From Apostichopus japonicus (lineage: Eukaryota > Echinodermata > Holothuroidea > Aspidochirotida > Stichopodidae): a stretch of DNA of 64,000 bases. The position numbers were made by a program, and so were the translations under genes. A model generated the notes under the pieces. That model was not told the origin of the DNA, searched no databases, and saw only the letters and a program-made list of their open reading frames with translations. The stretch covers positions 2,657,501-2,721,500 of the forward strand of contig NC_092563.1 of the NCBI RefSeq assembly GCF_037975245.1. Reading direction: 5' to 3'. Shown here one piece after another: positions 1 through 12,380 of the stretch. Each line of letters opens with the position of its first letter. Within the stretch, counting starts at the first letter, position 1.

Positions 1-1188
1 ATCAAACAAAGAACCTTGAATGTAATGCGTTGCTCAATGGGGAGCCAATGTAAAGTGAAAAGACAGTCCCTGGTACTGTCATATTTTCTTCTGCACAGAA
101 TCAATTTTGCAGCTTGGTTTTGTATAGACTGTAAGGGAAGCAGGGTAAAGGCAGGTAAACCGATCAATAACGCATTTCAATACTCGAGATGATATATTAC
201 GAGACCCAAGACCGCAGATTTACAACTTTCATCCTTAATAACCGCATGAATAACAGAAATAAACAAGACGTAGGCTATATCTTAAAATGAAATACCATCA
301 AGCTTACATTTAAGCAACCACACACGCACGGTGTTCTTAAACACCAATAGTTACAATAAGATATCATGTTAACATTTTCTACATTTGCAGCAAAACTGAG
401 GAAGAAGACATTTCGACTAACCTGATCTTCGTGTTTCTTTCAAAATTTGTTGTTCGATGGCTGGAAAATGAAACTTGCTTAACTTCTATTTACTTAAGTA
501 ATGATAAGTTTCGTTTGCCTTGTATACACAACTAACATTGCAAAATTATAAGGAAGTTACTTGTATCCCGCATTGGAACAGTTCCACTCTAAACAGGGGT
601 TTTGTCAATGCTGAGTATATTATTAATAGTATTCTCGATACTTTAAAAGTTAGTTCCGCATTTTTTACCCTGTCTTTTCAGTTCTTTCTTCTTCGTTATA
701 CTTTTCAGCTCAAGTTATAACAAATGACCTTGGATGAGTGTCAATTGTATCAGATACGGTCGAATAGTTATTATTTTTTTCTTAAACGGAACTTTGATAT
801 TTGTGTAAAAAACCGCATGAGCATCAATTGCTTCATAACTCCAATACTGGTACGTAATAAAAATCAGAAGTAGTATGATTTGTTTTATTTAAGACAATTG
901 ACGCTATTCTATATGTAAGGATAGGTGGTTACTTTACCATTTATAGTCCTATATACTATCGATGAAGCGTAACATGCTTGCATAAACCTAATTCATATGG
1001 GGGTTCACTCATTTTGATGTCGTTGTGTGCAAACTAATGCAGCTATGATATAAGTAGACAGCCAAAGAAACCGATTGCAATTCACAGCTATAATGAGAAA
1101 CATCTACGTAAACAAGTTTGGACAAAATGAACACTAGACTACAGTGAATAAAAGGACCCAACGGAAACAGATATAGACTTGCTCAAAT
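1..1188. other. Left flank, no gene recognised
   Basis: AT-rich sequence with only short spurious reading frames (the longest is 66 codons at 520-720, with no recognisable motif). I see no exon with splice signals, no RNA gene and no clear repeat before the LINE remnant begins. Confidence 0.5.
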
Positions 1189-3143
1189 TCACGGCAAGAA
1201 CAGACGAGAGCTTGAAGTTATCATATTAAGAACACGAAGAATTTCCTTAAGAGAATGTCTGTTATGATCAATGAAAAAGACAGTGTCATCCGCGTATTGA
1301 AGCAACCTTGTTTTCTTACCGGCAATATTAATACCCCATAGAATGTTATTACAATTAATTTTTAAGGCTAGAATTCCTAGACACACAGAATAAAAATTGT
1401 AAGGGCTTAAGGGTTAGCCTTGCCTAACACCTCTATTAATTGAAAAGAAGCATGTAGTATAACTATTGTTACAAACACAAACATTGCTGTTGTTATAAAC
1501 TTGAAGAACTTGAATCCACTTTTTAAAGCTATTGCCTAAAATTTAAGAAAGTGGGGGTAGAGTGGATAAAGTTCCATTCCAGTCTGTCAAAGGCTTTCTC
1601 AATGTCAATCATAAAAGAAACCCTGGTACATCTTGCTTAGAAGTATAATTTATCAGATCTAAAACAAATGTAATATTTTCGCCAATGAATTTTCCTTTAA
1701 TGAAACCTCTTTGCTGAGGACCGATTACTTTAGGAATAACGAGTTTTAATCGTGACGCAAGTGCCTTAGCAACAATTTTGTAATCGGTATTCAGTAAAGT
1801 GATAGGACGGTAATTTATAAGGCAAGTAGGAACCTTCCCAGCTTTTAAACTAAGAGTTACACTTCCCCTTGACTTCTCCTTCGACAAAGTACCATTGAGT
1901 TAACTATAGTTAAATGCGTCTAACAAAGCCGATCACTGGCCAAAATTTCTTATACAAGTTAACAGACAGACCATCACAGCCTGGGGCTTTGTCATTTACC
2001 ATCGACAAAAGGGCTTGCTTACAATCATTTAGGGAAAGAATCTTCACATATTTCAGATTATTCTACACTAAAAATTTATTTGGAAGATTATCAAGGAAGT
2101 TTATTGCCAAGCTAGTGTTTGCACTTCTGTAAAGAGAGGTATAAACAACTTTTTATTTCTTTTAATACATCGTGTTTCTCAGTCAAAACATAGCCATCAT
2201 TATCCTTTTTTATTTCTTTTTTTCTAAACCTAAAAAATACTTATTTTATATATTTTTCTCCCCGTCCTCAACCCATCTCGCCCTGGACCCAACGATTAGG
2301 CCCCGAAGCTTATAATTATACAATCCTAGCAGCTTAGTAGTGAGCGAATAACAGCAGTGTCCGAAATATACAGCTGCTGTTCTAAAGAAATCTTTGAAAG
2401 GAGTTCACCTTCTTTCTGACGGCGTTTTTTGGCCTTGGCGAAAACCATACTATTTCTTTTAATACAATATTTAAGGTATACTCCTATTGTGACGATAGGT
2501 TCGGAGAAGCAACGTTGGACAGGTTTTTACTGATCATGTCATTAAAAAGGGCATTATGATCATTTAGAAGATCGTTATTGAACTTCTAGTAGCCCGGGCC
2601 TCTGTTTTCAGAATGAATAGCTAGGCTAAGATTAACTATAGAATGGTCGGACTGAATACCGGGAGAAACGGTGATGCTATGTATACAATACTGGGGGTTC
2701 CTAGAGAGAAGAAAGAAATCTAACCTACAATGAATGCCAGGAGTTACGTTAGAGCTCCATGTAAAATTTTGCACAACGGATTTCTTTCTCTCCACACGTC
2801 AATGAGATCAAAGACATCCATCAATGCAATACATTCACTGCCACCAATTTTGTCCTGTTGTAAGTTGAATACAAAATTAAAATCCCCCGCAAACAGAATG
2901 GAATCGCCCTTGAAAGTATTTGGTTTGTCAGCGCTGTAAAAAAATTGCGGGGAGTCGATGCTTGGGGCATATATAACAAATAACGTGAGCACAATATTGT
3001 GAACCAGGGTATCAATAATAATGTATCTACCGCACTGATGAATTTCTTTATCTACCGCACTGATGAATTTCTTTCTTAATAACAGTAAAATCTATGGTTA
3101 GCTTGGATAAAATAGCCATCCCGACTACAAGTAGAACCATGGC
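1189..3143 (-). mobile_element. Degraded Tx1/L1-like LINE ORF2 fragment (endonuclease and reverse transcriptase), minus strand
   Basis: Reading the minus strand from right to left gives an apurinic endonuclease region (about 3140-2590, with YAPSIDSPQFF and GDFNFV), then reverse transcriptase fingers (1887-1609, with NYRPITLLN and GFIKGKFIGENI) and the catalytic-site block RLLQYADDTVFF (1386-1189). This is the domain order of ORF2 in non-LTR retrotransposons; the wording of the RT blocks resembles the Tx1/L1 group of marine animals (from memory, no search was run). The frame is broken by several shifts and stops, so the copy is dead. The ORF2 C-terminus is not on this strand but in opposite orientation immediately to the right, which suggests an inverted insertion. 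ORF1, the 5' UTR and part of the RT are not seen. Confidence 0.85.
3024..3075. repeat. 25-bp tandem duplication inside the LINE endonuclease
   Basis: A 25-bp stretch containing TCTACCGCACTGATGAATTT occurs twice head to tail. It adds a non-multiple of three and so breaks the endonuclease frame. It is a local replication slip in an already dead element. Confidence 0.8.
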
Positions 3144-3570
3144 TGCTATATATGTTTCAGCCCCAAAGGTATTACTTGCATGGAGCACTTTTTCTGAGGC
3201 AAAGCTTCAATTCTTTCAGTTCAGATTTCTGCACAGGATTTTAGGTACCAATAGACTTTTGTTTCTTGATGGGGAAGTCAGAATCTCCACTGTGTTCATT
3301 GACGAGGAGTCAATCGAGCACCTTTTTGGGACTGCTGCGTAACTGCATATTTTATCTTTAATGCCGAAATGCGTTTCTTAAATAATCTTTTCTTCTTCTC
3401 CAAACAAGATATCTTTTTCGGTTTTTGGCAACGTTTACTGTCACCCTTACAACTTTTCAAATATCCACCTGAAGATTATATTTTCGTATGCAAGACAAGT
3501 AACACCGAGCCAAATAGATTTCTTTTATAGAATTCAATTTGCTTTGAGCGTAAAAATTTTTGAATTATTT
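3144..3570 (+). mobile_element. LINE ORF2 C-terminal fragment, plus strand (3' part of the same insertion)
   Basis: The plus strand encodes a decayed C-terminal ORF2 region: QFRFLHRILGTNRLL and EESIEHLF near 3214-3330, then after a frameshift QDIFFGFWQ and YPPEDYIFVCK near 3405-3490. The pattern hydrophobic-LHxIL..TN..L, then IEHLFW, then D(I/L)xFG, is typical of the region after the RT in Tx1-like elements. It follows directly on the endonuclease of the minus-strand piece. No poly(A) tail or target-site duplication is evident after 3570. Confidence 0.7.
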
Positions 3571-4091
3571 CAAGCGAAAGCAGCCCCGGTAGCATAAAGT
3601 GAGTTTCCCTGAGCTTATAAATGCCTTTATTTTATATGTGTGAATGAGAATGATATAAACTATACTGATGGCCTTGAGAGTACCAGTCCGGAAGTTAAAC
3701 TTGTTCAACTTGTTCAAACTTGTTCAAGTACGGTCAGAAAATTAGTTGAGATATGGAAGAAAATACGCACAATGTTATGATGTGTATCACTAAGTCATGA
3801 CTGGTTTCACTTATGATAACTACGTGACATTCAGAAAATTCGTTGATATTCGTTCCAATTCATTTTTTTCCCCAGTTATTTAGCCTTATACAACTTTTGA
3901 GAAACTTTGTCACATATGCACTCTCTCAATGCTAACTTTGCAGTAATTTCCACATCAAAAATTACAACCGAGAATGAACTGAAATATGTTTGAAGTCCAA
4001 GAAACCTTATTGGTCATGTGCAGATATGGAGCTGATGCTAGATTCCGGATATGTACTGATATAGTATGTGTTTAATTGTAACTACGTAGGC
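3571..4091. other. No gene recognised
   Basis: AT-rich spacer between the LINE remnant and the next transposon. A short repeat of ACTTGTTCA words lies near 3700-3730. Nothing else can be supported. The last eight bases (4084-4091, ACGTAGGC) are the left target-site duplication of the next element. Confidence 0.5.
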
Positions 4092-4894
4092 CATGGGCGT
4101 CAACAGGTGGGGGACGGGGGGGGGACATGTCCCCCCCACTTTCAAAAGTGGAGGGGATATCATATCATTTGTCCCACCCACTTTTCAGAGTAGTTATTAA
4201 AAAAAAATCACATGCATATGCGAGATTTTCTATTTAAGGTCAAGAAATCTGGACTCCCTGGGCCCCTGCTATCTATCACTTGCACCGTCATTTATCTCCC
4301 ATTCTCCCAATATCCTAAATCTGCCCATCTAATCCGTTCGGGGGTGGGGGGGGGAGACCATTCGAAGGGACTGGACGGACGAATAGGGGTGTAGGGGTTA
4401 AGTAATTAAGCTTGGCTACATGTATTCGCCGGATATGGTAGATCTTTATTGTTGAGTGCCGGCTAGGCGCTACACACGCTCTGCGCGCGGTGCCTTTTTC
4501 TGATTATTATTATTAAAGTACCTGGGCACATAACAACTGACGTCTTGCACCTACATGCATGTATTATATATACCACTCCACTCATCCCGGAGGTGACGGC
4601 GCCACTTTTTCAATATTTCGTTTGAGATGGACGCTGTGTAATTCGTCTCCCTTGGTGTCAGAACGGCATCTTTCTACCAGTACTTTCTGTCGGGATTTAG
4701 TTTTGTGAGACAAAATTTCTAATCACAGATCTGGTTCTGATGTAACTAAAAACGACTCAGGAAGGCCGTCTCCTGCGATCTAGGGGGTCTTATGTACCCA
4801 AAATTTTCTGGTACGCTACGCGCCAACCAATGGTGGCGCTCCGCTTAGATAGTATAGTGTCCCCCTCACTTTCTAAAACCTGCTGACGCCCATG
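4092..4894. mobile_element. Non-autonomous hAT-like DNA transposon (803 bp) with TIRs and 8-bp TSD
   Basis: The left end CATGGGCGTCAACAGGT (4092-4108) and the right end ACCTGCTGACGCCCATG (4878-4894) are inverted repeats that match at 16 of 17 positions. The element is flanked by a perfect 8-bp direct repeat ACGTAGGC (4084-4091 and 4895-4902). An 8-bp target duplication fits the hAT superfamily. The interior has no transposase frame, so it must have moved in trans. G and C runs lie just inside the left end. The right 100 bp (CAAAATTTTCTGGTACGC, GGTGGCGCT) is clearly related to the element at 8324-8591. Confidence 0.88.
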
Positions 4895-4902
4895 ACGTAG
4901 GC

Positions 4903-5843
4903 TACTGTTCTTTTTTCTCCTCGGTTATAATATTGTAATTTCAAGGCTGAAATTATGCGATGGATAACGAAGCCGCCCTTAGAATACCATTATGTTTATA
5001 CGAGCCTATTATTCAGTTGAGCTGTAACTTAATATTTTTGGTTATTTCTGATTAAGACTACTGATATTGTAACATAACATGTTGATTTCAGTATTAAAAT
5101 GCTGATAGTGTTAATAACATTATAAAATTTTCCCTGACATTTGGCGTTCAATACTATAGTGTCGGAGTGATCGGGTGCCCCTCGATACAATTAATATCTG
5201 TGACATGCCACCGTGCTCTCTGTTTTCCTTAAAATTACTGGTAAATATCTTAAGAAGAATACTTTTTAGTTGATGTGTTGCCATGACTGCAGTATGACCT
5301 AAATGATTGAAATTTTATTGTTCAGCATGGATAATAACCTCACAGTTTTCCGATTTTCTTGCTACTCAAATATGTCTGAGCATAACCTACAGTAACTAGC
5401 TGAGTAGCCTAGGCTATAACTACTATACTAATTCCGCGAAATAGCCTTACACTAGCCTGCATGCACCCACTGAGTTTAACTTTAGCGTGCATACCATTAT
5501 CACTGATATATTATCATCGAGTTCGCAGGTACTGCACCTATAAAATTGTGAGCGATATCCATTTCTAACTTTTGTTTTCACTTTGCTGCATTTCCCTATT
5601 TGTGGAATCAATGTAGCTTATTTCCAAATTTCCAAAAACGTGTAAGTTGTAATTGATAAGCCCTTGCGGGTTTGTCCTACATTCGTGGTCGCTTAAGCGT
5701 CGTATAAATTAATGATGCAGATTATTGTACAAGCAAGCAAGTGATGTATAGAAGTTGTTGTTTCATTGACAGGACAAGATTCGTTGAATTGCAGCAAAGG
5801 ATCACGGAGAAAGAGAATATGACGTAGCAAATTTCTTGCCAAG
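4903..5843. other. Upstream region and probable 5' UTR of USB1
   Basis: About 940 bp between the transposon and the USB1 start codon. It is AT-rich with no TATA box that I can place. The 5' UTR of USB1 probably lies in the last 100-200 bp, but no transcription start can be set from sequence alone. Confidence 0.4.
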
Positions 5844-8800
5844 ATGGATGCTCTGGAGTCATTAAAGGAATATGGCAGTGATGCCTCATCAGATGAGGAA
5901 CCCTCACCAAAAGTCAGGTAAAACATATAATTGGCTTCAGAATTCATGTTACAACTCAAGTAGTTAAGTAGTACCATAGAACACCTACAACACATAAAGG
6001 GCTAAACTCTCAAAATTGCTGGTTGTGGGGATTCTTAGTATTAACCTCTGTATAGTTTCTTCAAGTTTTCAGTAGAAATATTTCTTTAAAAAGTCCTGGT
6101 TGAGGAACACAGTTATGTGGTTTAAAATTTGTTAACTTACACAAGATGTGTTGGCATGTTCTTTAAAATCTTGGTTCTTACACAAGGGGGAATCAGTTTG
6201 TGGCATAAGCTTTTTAGATATAACATGTTTCTCACCCTTTTATTTCTATTTGATTTAAGCACAGCCATCATCATGACCCAAGATTTACACTCAGTGTTCG
6301 ATTTTTCCGGTATCGCATCGCAAAATGCGATCCAAAACGACAAACTTGCGAGACGTTTCCAAATCAGCATCGCACATTGTGCCGATTTGTGCGATTCAAA
6401 TTCCTAGTCAGATTTGGGAGCAAACACTCAAACCTTAACTTACGAACTGTCGATCACAATGTAGAAGTTATAATTTATTGAGTTTATACTCAATGTACAA
6501 CTTATTCACTTGACCATATAGCGAAAAAAAAACCTGAAAAAATAATATCCTACCATAGTTAAGTGTAAAGCAAATAGCCTAACCACCTCGGCAGTTACGG
6601 ATCTCACGTAACTAAAAGGTTCCCTGGCAACGTGCCAAAAAAATGTTAACAAACAGGTGTTACACAGGGGATGAGCTCACAGTTGTTGGGAAGGTACCTG
6701 GGCAAATTCGCAGCACATGTACCGTGGTACAGTAGTTGGGTATAGGGTTAAACACTGCAGTTGTAAAAATGTACGCATAGTGCAGGCTATTCATTGTTAG
6801 GCAGTCTAGAAACGGGGCTTTGCTGAACGTTGTTTGTTTCATAATATCGGAAGTTTTGTAAGTTGCACTTTTTAAAGATTGAAAGACAGATTAAATCTTT
6901 TTTCATTTTATAACATAATGTAGCTACTTTAACTTGTCATTTTAAAATTTTCATCAGTTTCGTGACAATTTAAATAAAAAAAGTTGTCAGTATTTTGCAT
7001 CCTCAACTGCGAATTTTTTCATCGCCAGACATCGCAAAAAATCACAACAATTTTCGGGGGCTTTCGCCCCAGGATCCCCACGAGGGGTTCTACCCCATGA
7101 CCCCACCATAGCCCTAAGACGGGCCCCTGGACACCACGCCTTTATGCTCGCACGTTACGCGTGCTAGGCAGGCGAACACCGGCGGGAAATCGGCAGTGTG
7201 TTGGCGGGAAATTGAAGAAGGTTTTCCAACACTGCTGAACTGTGCAGTTACTGTATGCATCATGTTCAAGGTTTTCACGGAGGCCTTTGAGGAAATGAAT
7301 GGTTAGTACAGTGTATATATGCTGCACTAATGCTGTGTGTAGGCCAAGGTTCACGAAGGTCATTGGTTATATTCGCGCGCTGTAGACGTGTTTTTAGATG
7401 TTACGGAGAGTCAGGTTTCCATGGATATTAATCGAAAATGATTCTGAGTTTAACTGACGCTAAAGAAATGGATCGTCTTGGGCAGATTAACAAATCATTG
7501 CAAGTATAAATAAGTACAGGTAGCTCTGCTGTTAAAAAGAAAAGTTCAATATCGGTTTGCTGTTATTGGCAATTAGGCAAAATTTTACCGATACCGATAT
7601 GCTGCCGATATTGCAAATATCGGCCGATACCGATATTGAAAACGATTATCGTAGCAACACTAGTATAAATAATAATAATAAACAAACATTTTCTAGTTAA
7701 TACATTGATCGCCAACATTTGGTCCGTTTTGTGGTAATTTCAAAACTGCTATTCAATATTGGGGAACTGCTATGCAACAAAAATATTGTATAGCAATTGT
7801 CGAAATTTGTTGCTATGCAATTTTTTGGCCATAAGTCAAACCCTGTTTACACTGCAACCATATCAGTCATAAACAAGTGACAGAATTGCATAACATTATA
7901 AAATAACATCACATAACAAATTGGGAACATTGTGGAACATAGCTCTGTATTAGTTTGTGCTGTCAAGAAACATTATTCTGGCAAGGTTAGTTCTACTCTG
8001 AAATTGGGACAAGTTACTCATGTGATCTTGTATCATTTAGTTTCTTCAATCAATGTGTTTTGTTTTAGGGAGGGCATCATTGCACATCATAGCACTAGAG
8101 TATTAATAGCACAAGTTTAGTGGAAGGATATACAAAGCAAATAATGTTACCATGAATTTACAACCAATTAAATGTTCATCTGTTCAGTGCAATTTCTATT
8201 TAGTTTGTTGTGGTTAATGTTATTAAACCCAGGTATGTTATGTGTGATCCTCAAGGATGAAGGCAAACGTTTTCTAAGCTTTCTCTTTCTTACAAGTTGT
8301 CTGAATGTTTTTGTACCTGCTGTCAGGCGCGTAGCCAAGGGGGGGGGAGGGCGGCAAAGGGGGCCCCCTTGAGCAAATTTAAAATTTTTTTTTTAAATGT
8401 TTTTATGATATCGCTAGTATTTTCAAAAGAAAAATGCAAAGATGCAACTTACAAGGCCTGGGAAGTGCCATTTCCTGCGATCTGGGAGGCATTTTCAGCC
8501 AAAATTTTCTTGTACGCTTCGCGCCAACCATGGTGGCGCTACGCTTCTACAGTTTCGCCCCTCCCTTGGCAAATTCCTGGCTACACGCCTGTCTGCTGTC
8601 GACACTCGATGGGCCTTGATGTGTGCTCCTGGGGTTTGTCATGTAACATGTTAGATCCCATTTCAGTACAGTTGAGCTTCCACCAACATCTGAACTAAAC
8701 ACAATTTTACTTTACCTTCCTGTCACATAACGTGTACATCATGATGCTGAAGAACTACAGTATTATCCATGCATAATTTTTACGTTGTACCTTCATTTTC

Positions 8801-11800
8801 ATTCTATATTTTTCAGTGAATTGAAACTGCCAGAACTACCATCTTCTATTCTATCGATGTTCAAAGATGAGATTGAAGATGATTCACGTAGCAACGGAGA
8901 GCTTCACAAAGGCAGACAGAGAAGTTTCCCCCATGTCCCTGGAAACTGGGCAACATTTGTCTATTGCAAAGGTAGAGAAAGTCAAGTTCTGTGTTGTAAA
9001 TGCAATTTAAATTTATGTCTATGATATACTGAATTGAAACAATGTTTTACCACAAAGTAAGTAACAATTGGTGTCTAATCAAACTTTGACCACTCTAGCA
9101 GTTTACAACAACACTGAACCATCTTTGGATACAAAGTTTATAAATTATAAACCTTTTAAAGATCGACTCTTGGCCACCCTAACCTAATTAAATAATTGAT
9201 TGGCTTTGACCACCTATTATACTACTTAAAACATACATTGTTAATGTCTTTTTTGGTATTCCGGTCGGTGAACTAAAAATAATGATAAATGAAAATAATT
9301 TTACTGTCTTCTGAAATATTTCACTGTCTATTAGTCATTTGTGCTTTGTGAGACACAGGCACGGCATGCTGTCAGGTAGGTACAACCAAATAAAACTGAT
9401 TTTCTAAGGATTCTGGTCTTGGTATTGAAGTATTAATCGTCCACTATTAAACGAAATGACCTCAAAAATACGGTATCTATTCTACTCTATGAAAAAGTAA
9501 ATTTCATGTTCTTCCTGCATTTTTGTTGTTCAGTGTCTGTTTCCGATGCAATGACCAGACTGATGGCCGATCTGCTTGACTGTTTTAATACAGAGGATGA
9601 GGGGGAGGAGGTCAAAGTTGAACTTATGGAAGACGTCCATGTCAGTTTATCCAAAACAGTTACATTACAGTACCACTGTATTGAACCACTCACAGCTGAC
9701 CTCATGCAAGGACTAACAGCAACAATACCACAGTTTGACTTCTCCTTTGATGGAATCAAGATACTAACTAATGATGAGAAATCTAGGTACCTTATTCCAT
9801 GATTTATCCTGAACAGTGTTAGATAGTGATTTAGCAAAGTTTTGGGCTATATAAATAAATATAAATAAAATATATATAATAAAATATATATAAATATTTT
9901 CCTTCCCCCTAGATTTAATTACTTTGTTTGAGCATTTGTATAGTTATTCACTTCAAGAACACTGATTGATACACAATTATTTATATTTATTAAAAGCAGT
10001 TGAATTTGCACATTGTATTAACATGCAGATACTTTAGGGCAAAAAAACTGTTTACTATTATCTTTCTTACATTAACAGAATTTGGATTTTTCTTGCCTTA
10101 AATCTTTTGTCGATATCATTTTTGTGGTAGTATGTGTTTATGCCTAATCGTACCGTATGTTACTCTGCTTTGAGCTGGTCCCACACTCCCTGAATGAACA
10201 CAAGCAGACTCAACTGTGACCAAGTTTTTGTCATAACCATAGTGTTACAAACAACCCCCACACCCCCCCGGCACACAGTGATGAGTGCACAATGACTGTT
10301 TTCTATTAATGGATGGTGATCGCTAATTGTAAACCTGAACCACTACGCACTTGTGAGTGCCAGTCAGGCATACCCTGTTGAATCTCCATCTAAAACCAAG
10401 GCAACTTAAAAGCATCAGTCATGGCAGTAAGCACGTAGTCACAGTTCCACTCTTTAACTGTTTCTGACATTACAAGGTTAGCAGTAAGCACTTAGTCATG
10501 GTCCCACACTTTAAGTGTTTCTCACATAACAAGGTGTAGAAGGTAGAGTTAGGCAGTTTGCGACCAGCTTGGTTCAGACGGTTTTATCTTCCCGAATTGA
10601 CAATCCGTGATGAAGATCGTTAGCTAATCGCAACAATCGGTAACAAGAAGACTGTGGTGTACATCATAGCATTGTCGCAAACAATCCTTTTTTGACTTAA
10701 ACGATGGTTAATGCAAGTTGAAAAAATAATTTGTTTATGTTTATTGACTTGTTTTTTTCCCCCTTTCCCCTTTGCTTTTCCTTCTGACGGTAGATCGTTT
10801 CTAGCTTTGACAGTTGGAGTGGGATCTTCTCAACTCCAGTCTGCAGTGGACGTCGTGGATAAGTGCCTTGGAGAATATTCTCTTGAATCGTTCTATAAGG
10901 TTTGATTTTGGGGTTTTAATATAATACCTAACAATAATGTCTTTCGTTATTCTTCTTCTTCTTTTTTTCTACCTTTTTTTTTTCTAACTATTTTTTAAAT
11001 ATGTCATTTGTTGATTGCAAGGTACATTTTAATTGAGACACTTTCTGCCAATTTATTGGTTTGGCCATGAAATCTACCATTTCCTGATTGTTTGTTTTTT
11101 CTATAGGATGCATGCTTTCATGCAAGTTTTGCCTGGTTTCTAGGCGATGCTAGTGACATTATGACTACGGATCTTGGAGGAAGGTTGGAAGTGAGTTGTT
11201 TTGGTTTTATATTTGTCTTAACATTGACATACTGCAGCAGCCATTATATTGATGGCGACCATATGTCCATATTTCCCTTGACATTTCCTCTGTTTTCTTA
11301 CGTGAACAATTGGGTAAATCAACAGATTGTGACAACAAAAATTGTCCAGCTGTTGAGGTAATTCAGTCAAAAACGTTCTCAACGAAGACTTGTCCATCTA
11401 ACTACTCCAATTTGAGCACAGATTGGTAAATTGTGAGAAGTAGCAGTCTTCAATGTTTCTGACCATAAGTAGATTTCGAGCGTTCAACTCCCAAGTTTGA
11501 TACCATTTTCAAGTAGGCAACCTTGAAAATCTTCTCTCTTTTTTTTTTTTTCAAACCTTCCCTCAATACCTGAGACACCTCCACAGGTTTCTAAAAGTTG
11601 CCCTCCTTTCTTGAGATAAAATTGGGTAACCCTATATACATTTATAATATTGGAATCCATATGATGACTTTCTTACTTAGGACAGTAATTTCACCTAACA
11701 TTCCATTCCGTTTAATATCAAATTTTATGTTGGTGGTGAACGTTCAGTTTTGTCATTAAAGATATGTACCACAAACATAAACGATTACCAGATCTTTGAA

Positions 11801-12380
11801 ATTGTGGCCCCCGACAAAGCGAACAACAATGAAATTCCAAATTGTGCCATTATTATTTTTGCAACATTTGACCCTCCTTTGTTGTCTTCTGTTGCTGAAA
11901 AGGGTGGTGCAGGTGGGCATATGCCCACGGTTATATCAGCTGGTCAAAGACTTACGGAACTACTGAAAATCTTGAACATAGATTTGCTTTCAAAGGCGCA
12001 AAATATCAGACTATTTTGCCTCCAAGCAGAATTTCATTCTACCAAAATATCTCGACCCTCCCCTAGGACACAGATTGGTAATGGATTATTTTGTCCCTCC
12101 CGGCCACTGGTTCCTCCAGTGGCTTACCTCATCAATTTGAAACACCTTCCAACACACCTGCGTAGAAATTTGACAGACAGACAGTGTGTGTGTATATTAC
12201 TTTGGCAATTTTCATTTTTTGGAGAGTTGGTTAAACATGCTGTTACTGGATCAAGTTGTCTTTCTTCTTTGTCTGTTACAGAAATGCTTTTATAGACACC
12301 AGTCTTCATTTCCTCAACGTGTTGATCAGATTTGGTGTAAGTCTGGGTGCAAGCAATTTAGCTTCCAACTGAGAAAATGA
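5844..12380 (+). CDS. USB1: U6 snRNA phosphodiesterase USB1 (six exons, 256 aa)
   Basis: USB1 is a 2H-phosphoesterase family 3'-5' exoribonuclease that trims the oligo(U) tail of U6 snRNA in the nucleus and leaves a blocked end that stabilises it. Exons read as 5844-5917, 8817-8971, 9534-9786, 10794-10899, 11107-11190 and 12282-12380. All junctions are GT/AG and the phases agree. The two catalytic H-x-S motifs are HVSLS (His112) and HASFA (His201), 89 residues apart, close to the human spacing. Other family marks are GRQRSFPHVPGNWATFVY before the first motif and a C-terminus containing IWCKSGCKQFSF. The length compares with about 265 aa in human. The acidic N-terminus starts at the only suitable ATG. 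Intron 1 (2.9 kb) holds interspersed repeats and a transposon. The gene looks intact. Confidence 0.95.
6296..7140. repeat. Probable interspersed DNA-transposon-derived repeat in USB1 intron 1
   Basis: The stretch opens with CAGTGTTCGATTTTTCC and ATCGCATCGCAAAATGCGAT, and closes with a G/C-rich block of short inverted words (GGGGGCTTTCGCCCC near 7056, then GGGCCCCTGG). Such endings are common on hAT-type elements of marine invertebrates. I find no matching terminal inverted repeat or clear target duplication, so boundaries and class are uncertain. Confidence 0.35.
7555..7665. repeat. CCGATATCGG-type inverted-word cluster
   Basis: Within about 100 bp the words ATATCGG, CCGATA and CCGATACCGATAT occur repeatedly in both orientations, followed by ATTATCGTAGCAACACTA. 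The density of complementary words suggests the end of an old DNA transposon. No partner end was identified. Confidence 0.4.
8324..8591. mobile_element. Short hAT-like MITE (268 bp) in USB1 intron 1
   Basis: The left end CAGGCGCGTAGCCAAGG (8324-8340) and the right end TCCTGGCTACACGCCTG (8575-8591) are inverted repeats (14 of 17). The flanks CCTGCTGT (8316-8323) and TCTGCTGT (8592-8599) agree at 7 of 8 bases, as for a slightly decayed 8-bp target duplication. Its interior shares CCTGCGATCT, CAAAATTTTC and GCGCCAACC with the right half of the 803-bp element at 4092-4894, so the two are members of one family group with different ends. It has no coding capacity and sits harmlessly in an intron. 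Confidence 0.82.
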
